From: Excoecaria cochinchinensis
Taxonomy: Eukaryota; Streptophyta; Magnoliopsida; Malpighiales; Euphorbiaceae
Assembly: GCA_947683425.1 (NCBI GenBank)
Contig: CANTUQ010000043.1
Coordinates: 13,410,501 to 13,474,500, forward strand
Reading direction: 5' to 3'
Length of the DNA: 64,000 bases
Part shown: positions 57,683 to 64,000 of the stretch, in pieces
Layout of the letters: each line of letters opens with the position of its first letter
Numbering within the stretch: position 1 is the stretch's first letter
Notes under the pieces: model-generated
What the model was told of the DNA's origin: nothing
The model's database searches: none
Seen by the model: the letters and a program-made list of their open reading frames with translations, nothing else
Position numbers and translations under genes: made by a program

Positions 57683-59314
57683 CTAAAACCTACTGGTTAT
57701 ACTCAGTGCATGAGCAACATCTAACCTAGTACATAACATAGCGTACATGATAGATCCAATAGCAGATGCATATGGGATTCTACTCATGTTGTCCCTTTCC
57801 TCTTTGGTTTTAGGGCACTGTTCTTTAGTTAAAGGAACTCCCAAAGCCAAAGGTATGTACCCTTTCTTTGAGTCTCCCATACTAAAACGCTTTAGTACCT
57901 TGTCTATGTACTTTTCTTGACTTAGTCCCAATAGCCGATTCGATCTATTTCTGTAGATCCGAATGCCAAGTATTGTCTCAGCTTCACCTAAGTCTTTCAT
58001 TGAGAAACATTTCCCCAACCATTGCTTAACCTTTTGCAATGTTGGAATATCATTCCCAATGAGAAGGATGTCGTCCACATACAGGACCAGAAATACTACT
58101 ATGCTCCCACTAACCTTCTTGTATACACAAGGCTCATCTTCGTTCTTGACGAAGTCAAATTCTTTGACTGCCTCATCAAAGCGAAGATTCCAAGTTCGGG
58201 ATGCTTGCTTTAATCCATAAATGGATTTCTGAAGCTTGCAAACCTTCTTAGGATGCTTGGGATTGACAAAACCTTCAGGTTGTGTCATATACACATCCTC
58301 AAGTAAATTTCCGTTAAGGAAAGCAGTTTTGACATCCATTTGCCATATCTCATAATCATGATATGCAGCTATGGCAAGCAAGATCCTAATGGACTTGAGC
58401 ATGACTACAGGCGAAAAGGTTTCATCATAGTCTACACCATGTGTTTGTCGAAAACCTTTCGCTACTAGTCTACCTTTGTAGGTCTTATCAGCTTTGAGTT
58501 TAAATAGCCACTTGCATTCAATTACTTTAGCACCTTCTGGTGGATCAACCAAGGTCCAAACCTGGTTATCATACATTGATTGCATCTTGGATTTCATGGC
58601 TTCAAGCCAATTTTTCGAGTCTGGGCTTTCAATAGCTTCTCGGTAGGTAGTAGGATCCTCACGATCTACTAACTCAATAGTGTCACTGTCAGTGATTAGA
58701 AATCCATATCTCTGAATCTCCTGACGTACCCTACCAGACCTTCTAGGTACTTGTGTGATGGGTTCTTGTTCCACAAGTGATTGTGAACTTGATCCCATTT
58801 CCAACTCATCCTCTATAGGAATTTGTGGCGCTTGAATTTCTCCAAGTTCTACTTTACTCCAACTGTCTTTCTTGAGGAGGAACTCCTTTTCCAAGAAAAC
58901 AGCCTTGCGAGCAACAAATACTTTGTTCTCGGCTTGTGAGTAAAAATAGTATCCCTTTGTTTCTTTGGGATAACCCACAAATAAGCAAACATTGGATTTG
59001 GACTCTAGTTTGTCAGATGTTAATTTCTTAACATGTGCTTCACAGCCCCAAATCCTAAGAAACGACATATTGGGTTCTTTCCCAGTCCATACCTCGTATG
59101 GTGTCTTCTCAACTGCTTTAGTTGGAGTACGGTTTAGTAGAAACGCAGCAGTTTCTAATGCATATCCCCAAAAAGAGATAGGAAGATCTGCTTGACTCAT
59201 CATAGATCGAACATGATAGATCGAACCATGTCCAATAGAGTTCGATTTCTCCTTTCGGACACACCATTCCATTGTGGTGTTCCAGGAGGAGTGAGCTGTG
59301 AAATAATACCACAC
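57683..59314 (-). CDS. C3 integrase C-terminus and reverse transcriptase (open segment)
   Basis: The first 36 codons are an out-of-frame reading of the integrase core. The true frame resumes at MMSQADLPISFWG (about 59200). The integrase tail follows to about residue 200, including TPYEVWTGKEPNMSFLRIWG. The RT spans about 235-480 with DVKTAFLNGNL at 327 and the catalytic YVDDILLIGND at 412. It ends at a TAG (57683-57685) within TSRF-stop-QD, where the family reads Gln. This product cannot be made from gag because of the frameshift upstream. Confidence 0.9.
   Translation of the reverse strand: MWYYFTAHSSWNTTMEWCVRKEKSNSIGHGSIYHVRSMMSQADLPISFWGYALETAAFLLNRTPTKAVEKTPYEVWTGKEPNMSFLRIWGCEAHVKKLTSDKLESKSNVCLFVGYPKETKGYYFYSQAENKVFVARKAVFLEKEFLLKKDSWSKVELGEIQAPQIPIEDELEMGSSSQSLVEQEPITQVPRRSGRVRQEIQRYGFLITDSDTIELVDREDPTTYREAIESPDSKNWLEAMKSKMQSMYDNQVWTLVDPPEGAKVIECKWLFKLKADKTYKGRLVAKGFRQTHGVDYDETFSPVVMLKSIRILLAIAAYHDYEIWQMDVKTAFLNGNLLEDVYMTQPEGFVNPKHPKKVCKLQKSIYGLKQASRTWNLRFDEAVKEFDFVKNEDEPCVYKKVSGSIVVFLVLYVDDILLIGNDIPTLQKVKQWLGKCFSMKDLGEAETILGIRIYRNRSNRLLGLSQEKYIDKVLKRFSMGDSKKGYIPLALGVPLTKEQCPKTKEERDNMSRIPYASAIGSIMYAMLCTRLDVAHALSITSRF
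59199..59226 (-). repeat. 14-bp tandem duplication that shifts the C3 frame
   Basis: On the plus strand ATCATAGATCGAAC is followed by ATGATAGATCGAAC. Removing one copy would make the 622- and 543-codon segments continuous at VRSMMSQADLP. Fourteen is not a multiple of three, so it breaks pol. Confidence 0.88.
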
Positions 59315-61068
59315 TCCTTTAGATGACAGTCAAACTCTTGGCTTAAGTATTCGCCACCTCGATCTGACCGAATGGCTTTTATACTTTTGCCAAGTTGGTT
59401 TTCTACTTCGGTTTTAAACACTTTGAATTTCTCAAAAGTTTCAGATTTATGCTTCATCAGATAGACATATCCATATCTACTGAAGTCATCTGTGAATGTC
59501 ACGAAGTAGCTAAAACCACCTCTGGCTTGTGTACTTAATGGTCCACATACATCGGTATGTATTAGCTCCAATAAGCCATTAGTCCTCTCACCTTTCTTGT
59601 TAAAAGGACTCTTTGTCATTTTTCCATGCAAACATGGCTCGCATGTATCATAAGATTCTAAGTCGAATGACCCAAGCACTCCAGTTTTGTGGAGTCTTGA
59701 AATGCGTTTTTCGTTTGCATGTCCTAAACGACAATGCCAGAAGTAAGTAGGGTTTAACTCGTTTGCTTTAACCCTCTTTGTATTAATGTTGTATATGGAC
59801 TCTTTGTTTGATAGATCAAGGATATAAAGGCCATTTTGCAACATGGCATTGCCATATGAAATGCCTTGGCGACGAATATGAGCATTGCCATTTTTAATAA
59901 CAAAATCAAATTCATCCAAATCCAATAATGAAACTGAAATAATGTTTCTGCTCATAGCAGGTACATAATAACAATTTTTCAAAATTAAACAAAGTCCGGA
60001 AGGTAAAGTGAGTTGATAGTCGCCTATCTCCATGGCAGCAACTCGTGCTCCATTCCCCACACGGAGGTCCACTTCATTCTTCCCAAGTAACCTCCTATTT
60101 CTTAGCCCCTGCACATTTGAACAAATGTGAGAACCACAACCGGTATCTAGTACACAAGTGGTAGAAATAGAAAGGTTAATTTCAACAATAAAAATACCTG
60201 AACTGGACGCCTTGGCTCCATTCTTTTTTTGTTCTTCCTTGAAGAGAGCACAGTTCTTCCTCCAATGCCCTATTTTGTTGCAGTGGAAGCAAGTGCTCTC
60301 GCTCTCCTTGAGCTTTTGTGCCTTGGGCTTGGATTGGGCCTGAGGTGTACTCCCATTTGACTTGAGCCGAGTCAGGTCATTCTTGGGTTTTGCCTTTCCC
60401 TTTCCTTTTCCCTTAGCGGGTCCCTTCTTGATGCCCCCTTGAACCATCAGTACGGGATTGGTCTTTCGAATGTTTTCTTCAGCATTCTTAAGCATCCCAT
60501 GAAGCTCAGTAACTGACTTGTTCATCGCATGCATGTTATAATTCATTACAAATGGATCATAATCATCAGCCAATGATCCTAAAATCAAGTCAGTGGCCAA
60601 TTCCTTTGGTACTTGTACCTCAAGCTTCTCAAGAGTATCAAGATACCCTTTCATCTTGAGTACATGCGTACTAACAGGAGTACCTGCAGCCATCTTACAG
60701 GAAATTAAGGCCTTAGTTGTCACAAACCTCTCGTGACGAGCTTGCTCTTGGAACATCTCCTTTAAGTGCACCATGATCGCATAAGCCTCTTGGTCCATAA
60801 ATTGCTTTTGCAAGTCAGGCACCATAGTGGCTAGCATCAAACAGGTCACATCATTGGAGTCGCTCTTCTTGGTCTCAAAAGTTTCCCTTTGAACCGCAGA
60901 GGCGTTCCTACCAGGTTCTTGAGGCAAGGGTGCATCCAAAACATACGACTTTTTCTCTTGCTTAAGAACTATCCTTAAGTTTCGAGACCAGTCTATGAAA
61001 TTGGTGCCATTCAATTTGTCCTTTTCAAGGACCGATCGCAATGAGAAATTGTTGTTTGAAGATGCCAT
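59200..61068 (-). CDS. C3 gag, protease and integrase core (622-codon open segment)
   Basis: The ATG at 61066-61068 (MASSNNNFSLRSVLEKDKLN) follows a long leader and begins a Copia gag. Gag occupies about 1-290, with a basic region (213-230) and a zinc knuckle CFHCNKIGHWRKNC (260-273). The protease has DTG at 308-310 (VLDTGCGSHICSN). The integrase zinc-binding residues are H445, H450, C476 and C479, and the catalytic triad is D506, D569 and E605 (35 residues between the last two). The frame is lost at about residue 616 by a 14-bp duplication, and it ends RSIMFDL. Otherwise it appears intact. Confidence 0.92.
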   Translation of the reverse strand: MASSNNNFSLRSVLEKDKLNGTNFIDWSRNLRIVLKQEKKSYVLDAPLPQEPGRNASAVQRETFETKKSDSNDVTCLMLATMVPDLQKQFMDQEAYAIMVHLKEMFQEQARHERFVTTKALISCKMAAGTPVSTHVLKMKGYLDTLEKLEVQVPKELATDLILGSLADDYDPFVMNYNMHAMNKSVTELHGMLKNAEENIRKTNPVLMVQGGIKKGPAKGKGKGKAKPKNDLTRLKSNGSTPQAQSKPKAQKLKESESTCFHCNKIGHWRKNCALFKEEQKKNGAKASSSGIFIVEINLSISTTCVLDTGCGSHICSNVQGLRNRRLLGKNEVDLRVGNGARVAAMEIGDYQLTLPSGLCLILKNCYYVPAMSRNIISVSLLDLDEFDFVIKNGNAHIRRQGISYGNAMLQNGLYILDLSNKESIYNINTKRVKANELNPTYFWHCRLGHANEKRISRLHKTGVLGSFDLESYDTCEPCLHGKMTKSPFNKKGERTNGLLELIHTDVCGPLSTQARGGFSYFVTFTDDFSRYGYVYLMKHKSETFEKFKVFKTEVENQLGKSIKAIRSDRGGEYLSQEFDCHLKECGIISQLTPPGTPQWNGVSERRNRTLLDMVRSIMFDL

Positions 61069-62626
61069 TTTTCAATCTACAATAAAATTTAGCAAGATTA
61101 AATGAGGTCTTATTAATAATCCCACAAACCGAATTAATATCCCTTTAAATAATTCGCGTTAGTGATTTTATGTGGGCCAAGATCCACTTTTCACAACAAC
61201 CTTATTAGTCAAGCTGAGCTTGTACACCTAACAAGTTAAGTTACTTAGGTAGGATAACTCCAATCATGACTCGTACATGACTCTTGGATCAAATGGGCTA
61301 ACATCTTAAGTTGTTATAGCACAAACCCATTTATTAGTTGCCTAGGTCCGGGCATCCCTTTTCCATGTTAAGTCCAACCTACATTCACAACTCATGCCTC
61401 ACAAAGATAATCGGGCGCATCTAGGACTCCTAGTCTATGTTACTGATGATCGATGCCTTGATATGTTTCGAATTAGGAAGGCAACTTTGTGACTTACTAT
61501 TTTAGGGATTCATTTTATTACGGCTTACATGGCATACGCTTTGTCATCCATTCATAGTATGCATATATAAATAATTGCATAAAGTAAAGCGTGACAAACA
61601 TGGGCCCATAAAACCTACAACTAAGATTCTATACTATTACACAAGAATCTTCGAGTTGGGCTTCACCACTCCGGTGGGCTTCATCTTGATTTACAAAGTC
61701 TTCAAGTAAATTCTATTCTAAGAAATAAATGAAACTTTTACAATAATACATAATGGCTCGCAGGCCATAATTAATTACAAAAACCCAGGGCCCATGAATG
61801 CACCATGCATATCCATTCATCATACCAAACAAGCAAATAAATATACATAACATTCATGGATTAAACAAAGTCCAATTTTAATTAATTTAGCCAAGCCCAT
61901 TAATGGAAATTGTGTACTTGAACCTTTAAGAGATGACCCCATGATGGGCCTGGGCCGAGGCCCAATGGACTAAATCCTCTTATTGAATAAGTTCTCTTAA
62001 AAGCCCAAAACACAAACTAGTTTAGATTTGTGCTATAAATCAACTCTAGTATAATTTCCAATTTTTCCATTTTTTAATTTTATGTCATATTGCCCATAAA
62101 CATTAAAAAACATATATAATATATACCGACATGAATTAAAACATGAAGAACATATATATGATACACGGCATACATATAAAAACAAACAAACAACAAAACT
62201 AGTTGTTTAATGCTTATGTGATGCCACAAAAAAATGCACAAACCCTTAAATCAATTTTATGAGTCAATTAATAATTCAAATAAGGTCATAAAAATGATTT
62301 AATATATTGTACCAATCTGATCTAAATGTGTTTTTACCATTTTAATCAAATCAAAACAAACAATGTTGATTAAACATGTAACAAACACAAACTAGTCATT
62401 GTTTTAAGTTATATTAAAATTAATCAATTAAATTGTCATGGACCAGAATTAAAACCAAATTTTAAAAATGTCCAGACCTGATATTTAATCATTAAAAACC
62501 ACTTACAAACATGCCAAAAACGTTTTTACATATAATATTCAAAACTAGTTGTTAAACTAACAATTAACATGCCAAAAAGCACCTAGTTTTAATATTAACA
62601 TATACCATCAGGTATTACCAATTAAA
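61069..62626 (-). other. C3 leader, upstream part
   Basis: About 1.56 kb between the gag ATG and the segment duplicated at 55115. AT-rich, with no long open frame. With the 222 bp next to the PBS the untranslated leader is about 1.78 kb, long for a Copia element. Confidence 0.7.
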
Positions 62627-62834
62627 TCTGACCAATAACAGCTCCTAGAACATCTTAGGACAGTATATTAACATGTCATATTAATTATAATACCTATCTA
62701 ATCAATTAAAATCGTTTTTACACCAAAACAATGCAAAAAACTCAAAACATAAAATTTCAGCATTGCATGTATTAAAAGTAACGATTTTTAATTAATTATT
62801 TCATGCATCTAAAGCACTAAAATAAGCATGTTTA

Positions 62835-62847
62835 GGCTCTGATACCA
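62835..62847 (-). promoter_or_regulatory. Primer-binding site of C3
   Basis: The minus strand reads TGGTATCAGAGCC directly inside the 5' LTR, a full match to the usual initiator tRNA-Met complement. Confidence 0.88.
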
Positions 62848-62848
62848 C

Positions 62849-64000
62849 TGATGGAATATGTCATGGTATGTGTATGTAGATAACGCAGCGGAAAAATATT
62901 GAAAAACGATCATACACATCAAACAAATCCACGACAAGAATCGAAACATGCACTTTTAGGGTTTTTTAAAAACTTACAACTTTAGATGCCTATTCCGAAA
63001 TGAATTTGATGATGACCAGCAACTAAAATGATATTATCCACCTTTGATCTTCACCACCAATGCCAAGGAATAGCCTTTGCGCCAATCCTCTCTATGCTCA
63101 CACACACACTTTCAAGTAAGGCTTAAAACCGAGAATGCTAGCTCTCAATATAAGTATTTTGTAATGGCAAGGGTTATAGCTACAAGATTTTTTTGATCTT
63201 GCACTTTCTTTTGGTGCTATTAATGCCTAATCACACAAGAAAGCAAGAAAGAATTCTTCTCCTTATGTATTTCGGCCAAGAAAAGATTTTGAGAGAGAGA
63301 GAGGGAAGTTCACGCCTACTATCATCTTTTCACTAGGGTTTTCTTTTTTAATCTTTATCCTCATCTTATGGCAAGTGTTTATTCCGAATTTTACCACCTA
63401 AAAGTAGTTTATTCAACCTTAAACACTTCCTATAGATAAGTAACAAACATTAATTTAAACCCTTTTGAATTTAAAATTCAATTAGGATTTAATACTCAAT
63501 TAACTTAATCAATATTATTAAATTAATTGACATTAAACCATGTGGGCCGAAATCTTCCTCTCTCATGGACCAAGGTCCAATAGCAATTTAATACCCATTA
63601 CATACATTAGCTTGACTTTTATTAAAAGCCCAAATTAATGCTCAATGCCTTATTTAAATATTTTAAGCCCAATGCTTTGTGTGCGATCCTATAGGTCCAT
63701 TTAATATTGGCAATTGAATTAATGAATTAATTCAAAGGCTATATATATTCTCTAGCAAGATATTATAGCATTCCAAATTAAATGAAAATGCAAATGGCAT
63801 TTAGTGACCTAATGCAATTTTGCATAGTCCCTTACCCATAAATATCAGAATTAATATAAGGCATGGAACTAGTCATCCTTATATGTAAGTTAATTCCTTT
63901 CTTGATATTCCAGTGACACTGAACTCTCAGATAAATAATGGTTACTCATTATTTCATCTCGGTATGGCCATACACTTCTCAGTTCACTGATCAAGTGGCC
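62849..64000 (-). repeat. C3 5' LTR, cut by the window end
   Basis: Same as 55337-56488 with about five differences. If full length it would end near 64589, outside the window. Confidence 0.9.

Larger units (their letters stand above)
55115..64000 (-). mobile_element. Ty1/copia element C3, young, with extra leader beyond its 3' LTR
   Basis: Minus-strand order: LTR (62849 onward), PBS, long leader, gag, protease, integrase, RT, RNase H, polypurine tract, LTR (55337-57077), then 222 bp of a second leader (55115-55336). Integrase before RT is the Copia order. The LTRs differ at only about five sites over the 1152 bp present in both, so insertion is recent. A 14-bp duplication and one nonsense codon break the single frame. 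The sequence resembles the Tork/Tnt1 group, but the lineage is not certain. Confidence 0.9.

Overview
This window is repeat-dense nuclear DNA of a flowering plant, probably a eudicot; the species cannot be read from it. I find no intact host gene, rRNA, tRNA or CRISPR array. Almost all of it is LTR retrotransposons nested in one another, with two CACTA DNA transposons and an old endogenous pararetrovirus. The strongest boundaries rest on 5-bp or 3-bp target-site duplications (TSDs) that I could read directly.

Layout. 1-1082: start of a Tat-type LTR inserted in the 3' LTR of a Ty3/gypsy chromovirus (Tekay/Del-like, minus strand) that occupies 1083-9640. 9641-25954: an LTR in plus orientation, carrying a 4.0-kb solo LTR (10337-24590, TSD GTCTA), which carries a second Tekay-like element (10859-21068, TSD TACCC). 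25955-30644: degraded sequence, then a decayed caulimovirid polyprotein on the minus strand (coat, protease, RT, RNase H). 30645-34461: fragments of Tat LTR and two Copia elements. 34462-52627: a Tat-lineage element on the minus strand with a 3' LTR (hosting CACTA-2, 36545-38976, TSD GGC), a polypurine tract, a long 3' minisatellite (hosting CACTA-1, 39778-46529, TSD TTG) and a gag remnant; no pol is recognisable. CACTA-1 is itself hit by a solo LTR (43118-45572, TSD ATGAT). 52628-55114: an LTR with primer-binding site and the first 101 bp of another Tat LTR. 55115-64000: a young Copia element on the minus strand with near-identical LTRs and two inactivating lesions.

The most notable content is inside CACTA-1. 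On its minus strand lie three consecutive exons of the mitochondrial ATP synthase OSCP subunit gene, with introns, splice sites and exon phases intact, so it is a gene-capturing (Pack-type) CACTA. A fragment near its right end resembles a CHY zinc-finger ubiquitin-ligase exon. Other structures worth attention are a higher-order minisatellite in the Tat 3' region, clusters of GC-rich perfect hairpins in otherwise AT-rich chromovirus LTRs, a stem-loop shared by divergent LTR families, and a Copia arrangement in which leader sequence lies outside the 3' LTR.
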